From assembly GCA_902762305.1 (NCBI GenBank), contig CACWNW010000016.1:1-64000 (forward strand): a DNA stretch of 64,000 nucleotides, given 5' to 3'. The position numbers were made by a program, and so were the translations under genes. This DNA comes from Fibrobacter succinogenes (GTDB taxonomy: Bacteria > Fibrobacterota > Fibrobacteria > Fibrobacterales > Fibrobacteraceae). Positions 8,200 through 16,178 of the stretch are shown piece after piece; positions within the stretch are counted from its first letter, which is position 1, and every line of letters starts with the position of its first letter. Below the pieces are notes generated by a model that was not told where the DNA came from, ran no database searches, and saw only the letters and a program-made list of their open reading frames with translations.

Positions 8200-8374
8200 G
8201 CATCAGTTAGTCACTGCGGCCTTCGCGAAAAGCGGGTCCGTATTAAACTGCAGGAAGATGTTTTTTGCCTTTTTAGTTAAAACTTTTCGTGTGGAATTTG
8301 TGAAAAATTCCGTTTAGGGTAAAACAACTACAGCGCACCTCGAGGTGCGTTGTAATTATTTTCAAAATTTTTGA

Positions 8375-9394
8375 TTATTCCTCTAGTTTAGTACAGCGGA
8401 CGGAGAGACCGTGAGTTTTGAGTTGAGAAAAAACCATAGCCCCGGTATCTGTATCGTTCACTCCTATTGCAAGGGCATACTTTTCGACATACCCTTCATT
8501 TCCTTCTTCCGGATAATACCAATATGTAGCAACATTTATATTTTTCAATCTTCGATCCCACACATAGCCAGCGCCGACGAGGGAATAGCCGGTAGAATTG
8601 AACCCATTAAATCCATACGAAGAACGAACCCCCGCAATTCCATGCGTGTTGCCATCAGCATTAATCACTATATAAAAATCTTCCTGAGTCAAAAGGCGCC
8701 AGCCATCCGGGCAAATTCCCTGGTGGTTCGGCTGGATCAAATCGGCGCAGCTCTTGGTATTACATTCGCTCGGCAATTGCATCATCTCGGCCCACTGATA
8801 GAGGGCTCCGTAACGGTCGCAATTTGTGGTATCATCATCATAGCAGTAGCGCTCAATCTTAGAATCATTCGCCTGATCATCGTCATAAAAAATCATTGTG
8901 CCGACATTTAGGTTTTCTGCCATTACTGTCACAGAATCCGGTTTCCCCTTCGAATTCTTCCCCCTTATGGTGAGGTAATAATAAGTGCGTCCATTGCGTT
9001 CGTCTGTAAACTTCTTATATTCGTCTCTCATTTCACCCAAAGTTACCGTATGATCGAACGGCACATATTCACTGCTGCTAGACTGCTGTGTAACGCTAGA
9101 GGAAGACTTCGCGCTGCTGCTGGATTTCGCAGAGCTACTGGAAGATTTTGCACTGCTACTGGACACACTTGTCTCGCTGCTGCTCGACTTCGGTGTGACG
9201 CTAGAAGAAGATTTTGCACTGCTGCTGGATTTTGCAGAGCTGCTGGAAGATTTTGCGCTGCTACTGGATCCTATCGTTCCTTCGGAACTCCAGGATGACG
9301 ATGTGGGTTCATCGTCACGCGGGGCGAAACTGCTCTCGTCGTCACCACACGCAACAAAAAGTGCAAGCGCAAAACCCAGTAAAAAGCGCTTCAT
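8375..9394 (-). CDS. Lipoprotein with Ser-rich linkers and a TIGR02145 (Fibrobacter major paralogous) domain
   Basis: 339 residues. The lipoprotein signal has lipobox LFVAC (Cys16). Residues about 30-108 are low complexity: repeated SSSSAKSSSS units with VTPK and VTQQ breaks, typical of linkers in Fibrobacter surface proteins. From about 115 on it has the features of the TIGR02145 family: a short repeat around DERNGRTYYYLTI, WM/VMAENLN, YGALYQWAEMMQ, HQGICPDGWRLLTQEDF, the GFNGFNSTGYSLVG middle and a final SVRC. The family's function is unknown; it is greatly expanded in Fibrobacter and found at the cell surface. AGGAGGAA lies upstream of the ATG. It stands alone. Confidence 0.9.
   Translation of the reverse strand: MKRFLLGFALALFVACGDDESSFAPRDDEPTSSSWSSEGTIGSSSSAKSSSSSAKSSSSAKSSSSVTPKSSSSETSVSSSSAKSSSSSAKSSSSAKSSSSVTQQSSSSEYVPFDHTVTLGEMRDEYKKFTDERNGRTYYYLTIRGKNSKGKPDSVTVMAENLNVGTMIFYDDDQANDSKIERYCYDDDTTNCDRYGALYQWAEMMQLPSECNTKSCADLIQPNHQGICPDGWRLLTQEDFYIVINADGNTHGIAGVRSSYGFNGFNSTGYSLVGAGYVWDRRLKNINVATYWYYPEEGNEGYVEKYALAIGVNDTDTGAMVFSQLKTHGLSVRCTKLEE
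9050..9290 (-). repeat. Internal Ser-codon tandem repeats of the TIGR02145 lipoprotein
   Basis: Degenerate units encoding SSSSAK/SSSSVT recur, including two near-identical blocks of about 80-90 bp, each made of AK-SSSS repeats ending in VTPK or VTQQ. They encode linker only and vary by whole codons, as expected from slippage or unequal recombination. Confidence 0.7.
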
Positions 9395-9494
9395 GCAGAT
9401 ATTCCTCCTGTTCCACCATTCTTAATGTAGTAAAAAAACAAAAGTCACCCGCTGGGTGGCTTTCATGTAATCCGTCAATCCTGTACGGAAAGTT

Positions 9495-9659
9495 CTATTT
9501 TTCGCTAGACAAAATATCGCTTTTGGAAACATGAAGGAGGCTGACCGCTTCATCGATAGTCAGTTTGCCTGCATTTATCATAATCCGAGCGACCTCTATA
9601 CTTTGATCTTTCTTTCCCTGCAGGTAGGAACCCTGTTTTTCGTAAAGCAAATCCATCAT
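9495..9659 (-). CDS. Separate copy of the Rpn C-terminal tail (candidate small protein)
   Basis: 54 residues starting MMDLLYEKQGSYLQG and continuing KKDQSIEVARIMINAGKLTIDEAVSLL. They repeat the last 48 residues of the Rpn protein just upstream (MTDILYEKQGSYLQG...), including the helix ...AGK(I/L)T.DEA. The segment is out of frame with the nuclease, separated by its TAA and a run of nine T. GGTGAG nine bases before the double ATG could initiate it. It may be a small inhibitor made from its own start, a tail joined by frameshifting, or a decayed fragment; its clean conservation argues against simple decay. Confidence 0.45.
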   Translation of the reverse strand: MMDLLYEKQGSYLQGKKDQSIEVARIMINAGKLTIDEAVSLLHVSKSDILSSEK

Positions 9660-9684
9660 TTTGTCTATCTCACCGAAAAAAAAA

Positions 9685-9831
9685 TTATTTTTCCTGCTTA
9701 CGCTTTGCCGAAATTTTAGAGAAATACTCCGCCTCATCAGCAGTGATTTTCCCTGCTTCAATCAGCGCCTTCGCAAGGTCTTGCTGCCCTTGCAAGTACG
9801 AGCCCTGTTTTTCGTAAAGTATGTCAGTCAT
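9685..9831 (-). CDS. Possible internal small product of the Rpn gene (C-terminal tail)
   Basis: An in-frame ATG at 9829-9831 (MTDILYEKQG...) is preceded by GAGG eight bases upstream, so a 48-residue C-terminal protein could be made within the nuclease gene. Short C-terminal products of rpn genes that neutralise the full protein are known in enterobacteria. Here it is only inferred from the start signals and the independent copy at 9495-9659. Confidence 0.3.
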   Translation of the reverse strand: MTDILYEKQGSYLQGQQDLAKALIEAGKITADEAEYFSKISAKRKQEK

Positions 9832-10581
9832 TCCGTCAACCTCGTTCAATAGGGTTTCGTCGGTATACCCCTTTAAAGATACATCTTTCGCAAACTCCTT
9901 GTCAAGGAGACGCTTCAGCTTTTCTTCGGGGATCTCTTTGTCTTCGAGAACATCCCTTAAAATTCGCAGCATTTCGGCCCTGTCTGACGTATCGCGCTTT
10001 TCGGGCGGGGTGCGGTCGTCGATGGTGAAGAACTTTTCGATTTCAATTAGGTAAATGTCCAACTTGTCGTAGTAAAGACGGCGGTTTCGCACCAACTGGG
10101 CGTGATGCAGGTATGTATTCCTCTTCTTCGGGAACTGGTTCTCGGTCAAGATTGAAAGTACATAGATGTGCGGCAGGTTGTAGTCTTGCGATTTCTTGAC
10201 CGTACGCGAAATAACGCGGACAGTGTAATATATGAGTCGGTCCACGAAAAGCGTGTTGAAGTTCTGTTGGACCTCAATCAGCACAGGTTCTCCCGCCTGC
10301 GTGGTGCCGTAGATATCAAAAATCGCTGTTTTGTCGTTTAGCACGCCGGGATTTTCAGGCACTCCGAGTGTATAGGATTTTATCGCCTTTTCGCCCGTTA
10401 GCCCGAGCATCGCGTTCAGGAATTTCACGGTACGTTCGGGCTTGGCTTCGTTCGCCAGGAGCATCTTAAAGATGCCGTCGCTAAACGGATAGACGTTCTT
10501 GTATTTCTTGCGGTAGTATGCCAGACGTTCGGGGTGCTCGTGCACGTCCTTTGCCATAACGATGAATTCAATGCGGTTCAT
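9685..10581 (-). CDS. Rpn/PDDEXK_2-family recombination-promoting nuclease (putative transposase-like)
   Basis: 298 residues of the Rpn (YhgA-like, TIGR01784) family: PFSDGIFKMLLANEAKPE near 32-49 and the nuclease core IFDIYGTTQAGEPVLIEVQ near 88-106, with the D...E-x-Q arrangement of PD-(D/E)XK enzymes, then RLIYYTVRVISRTVKK. Such proteins are DNA endonucleases that stimulate RecA-independent recombination, and some act in phage defence. The start has GGAG five bases upstream. The C-terminal tail (from 9831) begins with Met preceded by GAGG, allowing internal initiation as described for Rpn small products. A second tail copy follows out of frame. Confidence 0.88.
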   Translation of the reverse strand: MNRIEFIVMAKDVHEHPERLAYYRKKYKNVYPFSDGIFKMLLANEAKPERTVKFLNAMLGLTGEKAIKSYTLGVPENPGVLNDKTAIFDIYGTTQAGEPVLIEVQQNFNTLFVDRLIYYTVRVISRTVKKSQDYNLPHIYVLSILTENQFPKKRNTYLHHAQLVRNRRLYYDKLDIYLIEIEKFFTIDDRTPPEKRDTSDRAEMLRILRDVLEDKEIPEEKLKRLLDKEFAKDVSLKGYTDETLLNEVDGMTDILYEKQGSYLQGQQDLAKALIEAGKITADEAEYFSKISAKRKQEK

Positions 10582-10723
10582 TTAATCTCCGTTTGTTGCG
10601 GCCCCCAGAAGTGGAACACCTCTATCCTTAAAACGGAGAAAGGGGCCAAAATAAGCCGAAAAACTTTGTTTACGTGAAATTTTTACAAAACCGCGCACTC
10701 GAACTTTTTTCTATCATTGTCGC

Positions 10724-11329
10724 ATGCTTTTCCGCAAATTCATTCCCGGGACAACTATCATCGCGCTTGCTCTCTGCGCGACAACCGCATTGCACGCCGC
10801 CGAAGAAAAATCCCTCTGGCAAAGTTTTATCGACTGGTTCAAGCCCGCCCCCACGCTCGAGGGCGAAGGCCCGCTCTATGACGAGCTCAAGGAACTCGAC
10901 GACAAAATCGACCGCATCGAGAGCCGTTACTCGCGCGAACGCCGCCCGGGAAACAAGAGCCGCCTCAAGAAAGAAATGGAAAGCCTGCGGGCACAACGCG
11001 ATGCCCTCGTCCAAAAAATCCTCGACGAAGAAGCAGCGAAAAAGAACCAGCCGGTCGCCGCGGCACCTGCAAGTTCATCCGCGAAGCAAGTTCCCGCAAG
11101 TTCGGCAGCCACCGCGCCTGCAACAGTTCCCGCAAGCAGCGCAACGGCAGCAAAAGACGTTTCCGCATGCAAGCCCGACACGGTATTCGTGCGCGACACC
11201 GTCGTAATCCATGACACGCTTTACGTGATTGTCGCAGGCAAGCCCGGCGAAAGTGCAGCACCAGCGCAAGCAAGTTCGCAGCCTGCCGACTCCGCCGCAG
11301 TTCCGCAAGCCGATCAGACTTCCAAGTAG
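10724..11329 (+). CDS. Secreted coiled-coil protein of unknown function
   Basis: 201 residues. The signal peptide ends near ALHAAEE (residue 26). Residues about 45-105 are strongly charged and form a predicted coiled coil (ELKELDDKIDRIESRYSRER... to KKEMESLRAQRDALVQKILDEE). Then comes an Ala/Ser/Pro-rich low-complexity stretch, with a short conserved-looking segment KPDTVFVRDTVVIHDTLYVIV near 155-175. The pattern suggests a periplasmic or surface-tethered structural protein. No family is recognised. No good ribosome site precedes the ATG. The 3' end overlaps the convergent HAD gene by 16 bases. Confidence 0.7.
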   Translation: MLFRKFIPGTTIIALALCATTALHAAEEKSLWQSFIDWFKPAPTLEGEGPLYDELKELDDKIDRIESRYSRERRPGNKSRLKKEMESLRAQRDALVQKILDEEAAKKNQPVAAAPASSSAKQVPASSAATAPATVPASSATAAKDVSACKPDTVFVRDTVVIHDTLYVIVAGKPGESAAPAQASSQPADSAAVPQADQTSK

Positions 11330-12219
11330 TTGTCAGGAACTATCCCGAGAGCGCGTTCATCCGCCTTCAGTTCCGCCGCAGGTTCATTCCGCCCCACAAC
11401 AAGCGCGGAATCGATTCCCGCATAGCGCGCGCCCATAACATCAGTACCGAGCGTATCGCCCACCATAAGGATACGCGAACCCGCCGGCAAACTGAATTTT
11501 ACTTTGTTAAAAATTGCAGGGAAAGGTTTCCCGAAATAATGGACATCGCCGCAACCCGATTCGCGACGCAGGCGCTCGGCAAGCGCACCCGAAACAGGCG
11601 AACGCGTTCCATCAATGTTCGGGGCCCACGCATCGGAATTGAGCACCAGCAGAGTCGCACCAGGCTTTTGCAGAATGCGCACAGCATGTTCGAACATCGA
11701 TTCGTCGGCGGTCGCCGAAGAGACTGCCACCACGAGGCTCGCGGGATTTTCGACTGCGGAAACTCCGAACGATTCCAAAACGGCCACACCCGAAGGGCGG
11801 CCAATATAGTACAATTCCCGGATGGCGTTCCCCGTCCGGGAACATTCCTCGAAGAAAGATGCCGCAAGACTGCCCGAAGAGACGGTCTCGCCCGCAGTAA
11901 AGTCAAACCCGCGCGCATCCGCCTCGGCCGCCAGCACGCTCTCGACATTCGAGGCAGCATTCGTCACGAGGCGAATCTGCTTGCCCGCACCACGCAACAC
12001 GGAGAACCATTCCAGAGCGCCTTCATAAACGAAAGAGCCGCGGTTGTAAAGCGTGCCGTACCCGTCAAAGCAGAAGGCGTCGTATTTATCCAGCAAGTCA
12101 CCAAGCCGGACATTGCGAGGCTCATTAAAATTAATAGCCAAGGAACCTGACCCCGACTGCCAGTCCGGGTCAATCACATCCCTGTACCTCTTATAAATTT
12201 CCAGTTCCAGCGCGTCCAT
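11314..12219 (-). CDS. HAD-superfamily (subclass IIA, NagD-like) phosphatase
   Basis: 301 residues with the four HAD motifs: FDGYGTLYNRG (motif I near residue 51, the FDGYGTL variant of DxDGTL), LVTNAAS (motif II near 85), HYFGKPFPAIF with the motif III Lys near 232, and ILMVGDTLGTDVMGA (motif IV near 252). This is the layout of IIA enzymes such as NagD and p-nitrophenylphosphatase, soluble phosphatases of sugar phosphates, nucleotides or glycerol phosphate. The substrate cannot be assigned. The start lies 4 bases after the preceding secreted-protein gene, so it is the last gene of a three-gene operon running 14150 to 11314. Confidence 0.88.
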   Translation of the reverse strand: MDALELEIYKRYRDVIDPDWQSGSGSLAINFNEPRNVRLGDLLDKYDAFCFDGYGTLYNRGSFVYEGALEWFSVLRGAGKQIRLVTNAASNVESVLAAEADARGFDFTAGETVSSGSLAASFFEECSRTGNAIRELYYIGRPSGVAVLESFGVSAVENPASLVVAVSSATADESMFEHAVRILQKPGATLLVLNSDAWAPNIDGTRSPVSGALAERLRRESGCGDVHYFGKPFPAIFNKVKFSLPAGSRILMVGDTLGTDVMGARYAGIDSALVVGRNEPAAELKADERALGIVPDNYLEV

Positions 12220-12223
12220 GCAG

Positions 12224-13495
12224 TCAACGACGGTTCACGCCAAACACGCGAGAAACGGAGCTTGCTTCGGCATCGCTCTGGAAAACGACCTTTCCGTTGT
12301 ATTCAATCGTTGCAAAGACGTTCGCGATATATGCACCGGTAGAAACACGACGGTGATGCGTATCCATCAAGTTCCATCGGAGCGAAAGTTTCGTGGGCGA
12401 AGTACCGAAACGGGAATCATCGCCTTTCACCACGTGGCTAGACCCGGCGACATAGGCGCCGAGATTCGTATAAATTCTAACGTTATATGTAACCTTGATT
12501 TTCGAGAGGTCAATCGGTTCCTGCACTTCCAATCCCAAAACACTGCGCAAGGCGCTCTCGAATTCAGAACCGAGCATTTCAATCGACATATCCCACGCGT
12601 TCGCGGCATCCTCGCCAACTTCATCAAGCGGAAGGAACATCAGCTGGAACACGGGCACATCATCCGCGAAAGCGGTACCGTCATCTTCCACCAAGCTGGG
12701 GGTCTTCAAATCGAACGGATAAAAACCATCCACCTCAACAAACCGGCCTGTACCGGGCGCAACGTTGCCCGACGTATCCTTCAGGCAGCCCTTTGTAATC
12801 CGCAGGGAGTCGCCCGGAGAAAGCCTCGTATCGAGCGCCAAGTCCTCATCGAAAGTAAACAGGGCACGCGAATTGAGGATCGTCCATTCCACGGAAGACG
12901 CCGGCAAGAACCTCACCGTCGAATCCTTCGGCTTCTTGAATTCCAAAATAGCGTCACAACCATCTATGGTCTCTGTCCATTCCGTAAAGCTCACACGCAA
13001 GGAATCCACCCTGCGACCACGGTAGCTCTTGAGGTGCGCTTCCATAATCGTCGGCGCCATACCATCGCGCATCATGACATGGAAAACAGTGCTATCAGAA
13101 AGGTAGAGGTTTACCGAGCCATAACTGTCCGCAGGCAAATACATGGAAGCCGGCGAAGAAAGAAGTCCAAACCTCCGCTGGTCCACATCAATCAGGACAC
13201 GGCGAACGTTCGCGCTATCAATCCGCATATCTTCGGGGAGAACAACTTCACGCACAACCACACCGGCCGAATCGAGCCACGTGTAGTCAAGGCTGTCAAT
13301 CATCTGCTTGAGATAGTCATAAGAGAGCGCTCCCAAGAACAGGACCTCGATTCGGTCCATCCTGCCATCCCTATCCGTATCGCGGAAATAGTTCTGCTTG
13401 GAACTCGGCGGAATCGGACTTTGAATAAAAGCAGCAAAAGCCCCGCTACAGAGCAGGGTTGTGACAAGTAATATTTTACCCCAAAACCTACGCAT
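12224..13495 (-). CDS. Secreted protein with FlgD-like Ig C-terminal fold, unknown function
   Basis: 423 residues. The signal peptide ends near CSGAFAAF. The mature part begins NYFRDTDRDGRMDRIEV, a calcium-loop-like DxDxDG segment found at the start of many Fibrobacter surface proteins. Several beta-sandwich segments follow, and the final 70 residues (LSLRWNLMDTHHRRVSTGAYIANVFA) resemble the FlgD/Ig-like capping fold. The ATG at 13495 follows AAGGAG closely and overlaps the end of the upstream gene by 8 bases, so translation is probably coupled. No enzyme motif is visible; an exported structural or adhesion role is a guess. Confidence 0.75.
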   Translation of the reverse strand: MRRFWGKILLVTTLLCSGAFAAFIQSPIPPSSKQNYFRDTDRDGRMDRIEVLFLGALSYDYLKQMIDSLDYTWLDSAGVVVREVVLPEDMRIDSANVRRVLIDVDQRRFGLLSSPASMYLPADSYGSVNLYLSDSTVFHVMMRDGMAPTIMEAHLKSYRGRRVDSLRVSFTEWTETIDGCDAILEFKKPKDSTVRFLPASSVEWTILNSRALFTFDEDLALDTRLSPGDSLRITKGCLKDTSGNVAPGTGRFVEVDGFYPFDLKTPSLVEDDGTAFADDVPVFQLMFLPLDEVGEDAANAWDMSIEMLGSEFESALRSVLGLEVQEPIDLSKIKVTYNVRIYTNLGAYVAGSSHVVKGDDSRFGTSPTKLSLRWNLMDTHHRRVSTGAYIANVFATIEYNGKVVFQSDAEASSVSRVFGVNRR

Positions 13496-14150
13496 CACTC
13501 CTTAATATACCATAATCTCGGCCCTCTACGGGAATCACCAACTGCATTTTGGCCAATATTTTGATGTATTTTTGAAAAACTGCCTTAAAATCCTCGCCCA
13601 AGACCTCCTCATCGTCGTTTTCGAGGTTGTAGGCAACGTAACTTCCGTCCGCAAAAATGGAAATACAGCAGTCCCAGGTGATGTCCCCTTCCTCAACTTC
13701 CTGGTCGTCGTCGCGGTCCTGGCTTTCGAGCATGAGCATCGGGCGCGGTGCGGGAATGGACTCCGCATGGCCGTTCTCGTAGACAAAGTAATTGCGGCTG
13801 ATAAGTTCGTGTTCCAAGGCCATCGTACTCGGGACGCGTTCGAACTCGCTACGCAGGCGGCGGATGTTGCCGAGGTCGTCTTCGTACGGATCCTCGAAAT
13901 CCTTCGGGAGCACAATCTGGTAGTAGTCGAACTGCTTGCCACTGGCAGCGTAAGTATCGAGCCAAGCCTGCGGCGGTTCGGGGCGCATGGTCAGGAAGTC
14001 CTCGAACGAATCGAGAATGTCCGACAGGCGGGACTGCCAGCCCTCGCCCCTCTGGGCTTCGATCAGCTGCATCAGGTTTCCAAGGCGCTCTTCACCGGGA
14101 AGGGAAGAAAGTTCTTCGCCCGGCACGCTGCTCATATCAAAATCTTGCAT
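13488..14150 (-). CDS. Conserved-looking acidic protein of unknown function
   Basis: 220 residues, cytoplasmic by appearance (no signal or membrane segment) and acidic, with clusters such as DRDDDQEVEEGD. There is no motif I recognise. The C-terminal part contains a small alternating strand region (DCCISIFADGSYVAYNLEND) resembling a regulatory beta-domain. The ATG at 14150 is preferred over the TTG at 14171. Its stop overlaps the start of the secreted protein gene by 8 bases, making it the first gene of the 14150-11314 operon. Confidence 0.7.
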   Translation of the reverse strand: MQDFDMSSVPGEELSSLPGEERLGNLMQLIEAQRGEGWQSRLSDILDSFEDFLTMRPEPPQAWLDTYAASGKQFDYYQIVLPKDFEDPYEDDLGNIRRLRSEFERVPSTMALEHELISRNYFVYENGHAESIPAPRPMLMLESQDRDDDQEVEEGDITWDCCISIFADGSYVAYNLENDDEEVLGEDFKAVFQKYIKILAKMQLVIPVEGRDYGILRSDA

Positions 14151-14185
14151 ACTATTCTCATTCCAAATCAAAAATTCATTCCTAG

Positions 14186-14252
14186 ATCCTTCGACTTCGA
14201 GGCTTCGCCTCGGAGTTTACCCTGAGCTTGTCGAATGGGCTCAGGATGACTC
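14186..14252. repeat. REP-like palindromic repeat between the aspA-like gene and the 14150 operon
   Basis: ATCCTTCGACTTCGAGGC... has an inner hairpin CGAGGC-TTC-GCCTCG (14198-14212) and outer pairs TTCGAC/GTCGAA and CCTGAG/CTCAGG, ending GCTCAGGATGAC. It resembles the common TTCGACTTCGCTCAGGATGAC intergenic repeats of many bacteria and may act as the terminator of the 14254-15165 gene. Confidence 0.6.
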
Positions 14253-14253
14253 A

Positions 14254-15165
14254 TTACCACATTTCCACGGTCTTCACGGTCAGGCTCATCGCGATGTCCT
14301 TCTCGTAGTACGCGGGTTCGTTGATGAAGATGGGCCACACGCTCTCGCGCCCGTCCGCCTCGCCTTCGTACAGGATATCCTTCCCGTCAAAAGTGCGGAA
14401 CAGCTTGTCGCCCTTCCTGAGTTCGCCGAAGTCACGACCCAGCAAATCTGGGTGAATCATCGCCTCGATGGGGGCGCCGGCGCACGCCTTCGGGTAACCG
14501 AGGTCGCGCAGCTGCGTGTAGACTTCCACCTGGATGGGGGGACGCTTCTGCAGTTCCCCGCGGTTCCATTCGTCCGCAAGTTCCAGGTAGCGCTTCGTCA
14601 GCTTTTCTGCCTGCTCGAACAGGCGGGCATCCAGCGTGCCGTGCTGCTGCGGGCCAATCTCAATACACACGTCCGCCTTCGCGACCGTGCCAAAGTAGGG
14701 CGACGCACTGCGTTCTTCCGGCTGGTAGTAAATGCGGGCGGTATCGAATTCCTGCGTCAAGACGGCGGAGGCCTTCATCGTGAACGCATCGCGCGCCGAA
14801 AGAATCAGGCAAAGCCCCATGTTCGAGCCCGTGTTGTGCACATCGAGCAAGAGGTCGGTCTTGGTATTCGCACCCTTAGGGCCGTAAACACGGTTCAGTT
14901 CGCGCGCACGCCTGAACTCGTACTGTTGCGGTTCAGATATGGCATCAAGGCAGACCTGCGAAAAGGAACGGTTCAAATCAAAGTCGCGGTAACGCCGGTT
15001 GAGCCGCATGGCCTCCGGGTTCGCAAGCACCAGCGATACTTCGGCGCTGGGGCAGCACATGCTGAAGCATTCGGGACACGACATCCACTTCTCGACCAAG
15101 CGAACACCCGTCCGCTCGTTCCCGTGCGTCCCGCCAGCAACGACTATGGTGTTAATTAAACTCAT
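14254..15165 (-). CDS. Aspartoacylase / succinylglutamate desuccinylase-family deacylase
   Basis: 303 residues with the zinc-peptidase-like core of the AspA/AstE family: GGTHGNERTG near residue 11 (H and E zinc ligands), DFDLNRSF near 62 (substrate-binding Asn/Arg), LLLDVHNTGSNMG near 105 (third zinc ligand His) and CIEIGPQQHGTLD near 167 (catalytic Glu). Aspartoacylases hydrolyse N-acetyl-L-aspartate to acetate and aspartate; aromatic N-acyl amino acids are used by close relatives. Length matches aspartoacylase. It is a single gene ending in a REP-like palindrome. The substrate is inferred only from the family. Confidence 0.85.
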   Translation of the reverse strand: MSLINTIVVAGGTHGNERTGVRLVEKWMSCPECFSMCCPSAEVSLVLANPEAMRLNRRYRDFDLNRSFSQVCLDAISEPQQYEFRRARELNRVYGPKGANTKTDLLLDVHNTGSNMGLCLILSARDAFTMKASAVLTQEFDTARIYYQPEERSASPYFGTVAKADVCIEIGPQQHGTLDARLFEQAEKLTKRYLELADEWNRGELQKRPPIQVEVYTQLRDLGYPKACAGAPIEAMIHPDLLGRDFGELRKGDKLFRTFDGKDILYEGEADGRESVWPIFINEPAYYEKDIAMSLTVKTVEMW

Positions 15166-15257
15166 GTAATGTATTATAGAAATTTCAGGCGTTCTAAAAA
15201 CGATACATCTCTAACAGCAGAGCCCCAAAATTATGCAGTTCCTGCCTGAGCGACATA

Positions 15258-16013
15258 TCAAACGCTGTCATCCCAGTAGGGATTCCGCTCAAGATTTTTC
15301 TTTTGGATCAAGTCTTCCCACATCTGTGCACGGATCATCCCTACATATTCGCGCATCTTCTTCATATCGGGGAATACAGCCCGAATGCCCTCGCAGAATT
15401 TCTTCTGCAAGTCCTTTTCTTCGTTCTTTATTTCAGCGACTTCGAATTCTTCACCGTTAGGTATCCATCGATTTTCAAACACGCCGCCATACTGGACACC
15501 CGTTTCATCAACCACGCAACAAACAGAGAACTTCATTGTATTTGGAAGATTCGTTCCTTCAATTTTGAAAAGATCTCCCGTATGCAAGGCTCTTTCTGCC
15601 GTCCATACGCAAATAACGCAAGTATCCTTCAACGCAAGCTTACTTTTGAACGTAAAGTCTTCCGCCTCCAAGGCATCGGGATTCACGTAGAAGAAACGGC
15701 AAATCTTTTTTCCATCATCGCCTTGAAGCATGATATACGTAAAAGGGAAACTCACAAGAGGATTGTCTAACAAATCGGAAAACGATATGCTCTCGCCTGC
15801 ATCCACGGGGATATCCATATGGCAAAGAGGTTTTCCCGAAACCAGAATCTGCGAAAAGATTTCCATCGGCTCCGGCCAGAACTCAAGTTCATTGTCACGC
15901 AACAACAGTTGCCGAAGAGAAAGCCACACATCCTTGCGTTCCGCTTCATCAAAATACGAACGATCCACCAGGCGCTTGATTTTCCTGTATTCCTGAAATT
16001 CATCCATTGTCAT
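15258..16013 (-). CDS. Protein of unknown function
   Basis: 251 residues, soluble, with no signal peptide or recognised motif. It alternates helices and strands, is acidic overall and has scattered Cys and Trp (VICVWTAERAL, SVCCVVDETGVQYGGVF). The ATG at 16013 (MTMDEFQEYRK) is chosen because GGAG lies seven bases upstream; the longer frame from 16067 begins in AT-rich non-coding DNA. It has the codon use of its neighbours, so I believe it is real, but I can say nothing about its role. Confidence 0.65.
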   Translation of the reverse strand: MTMDEFQEYRKIKRLVDRSYFDEAERKDVWLSLRQLLLRDNELEFWPEPMEIFSQILVSGKPLCHMDIPVDAGESISFSDLLDNPLVSFPFTYIMLQGDDGKKICRFFYVNPDALEAEDFTFKSKLALKDTCVICVWTAERALHTGDLFKIEGTNLPNTMKFSVCCVVDETGVQYGGVFENRWIPNGEEFEVAEIKNEEKDLQKKFCEGIRAVFPDMKKMREYVGMIRAQMWEDLIQKKNLERNPYWDDSV

Positions 16014-16178
16014 TTTTTTCTCCGCGTTTTTTTTGTTAAAAAATATCACTCCACTAAATATATTCAAACATTACAACAAAAGTAACACGAATGATTTATT
16101 TTATTAGAAATTACCAAATAGGGCCCCTTTATCATGCCGACCGTGGCCGCAAGTATCCTTTTTTCTACATTTGACCGC

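Larger units (their letters stand above)
7334..8374. other. Repeat-rich non-coding region of about 1 kb
   Basis: No credible gene: short open frames here are low quality and several simply translate the repeats. It holds two hairpins right after the tRNA terminator (AACCCTCGAAGAGGGTT and GGCACAAAAGTGCC near 7362-7392), three copies of a structured repeat (7444-7510, 7889-7981 reverse, 8110-8199), two copies of a TCTGGAGCC...GGCGATAG repeat, a 15-bp copy of the tRNA 3' end at 7602-7616 and a terminator-like hairpin at 7625-7652. It looks like an accretion site for repeats next to a tRNA. Confidence 0.7.

Noticed and set aside
7907-8203. 98- and 83-codon minus frames in the repeat region
   Set aside because: They read through two structured repeat copies and have no start signal or family; treated as non-coding.
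9050-9290. Possible CRISPR-like tandem repeats
   Set aside because: The units are Ser/Lys codon repeats in frame within a lipoprotein linker, with no unique spacers.
9495-9685. Frameshifted 3' end of the Rpn gene as simple pseudogene decay
   Set aside because: The nuclease frame is complete with a normal end; the extra segment is a second copy of the tail rather than the lost end of one.
16134-16178. Longer start for dusA at ATG 16134
   Set aside because: The added 15 residues show no homology to DusA and the DNA looks like leader; kept as an alternative start.
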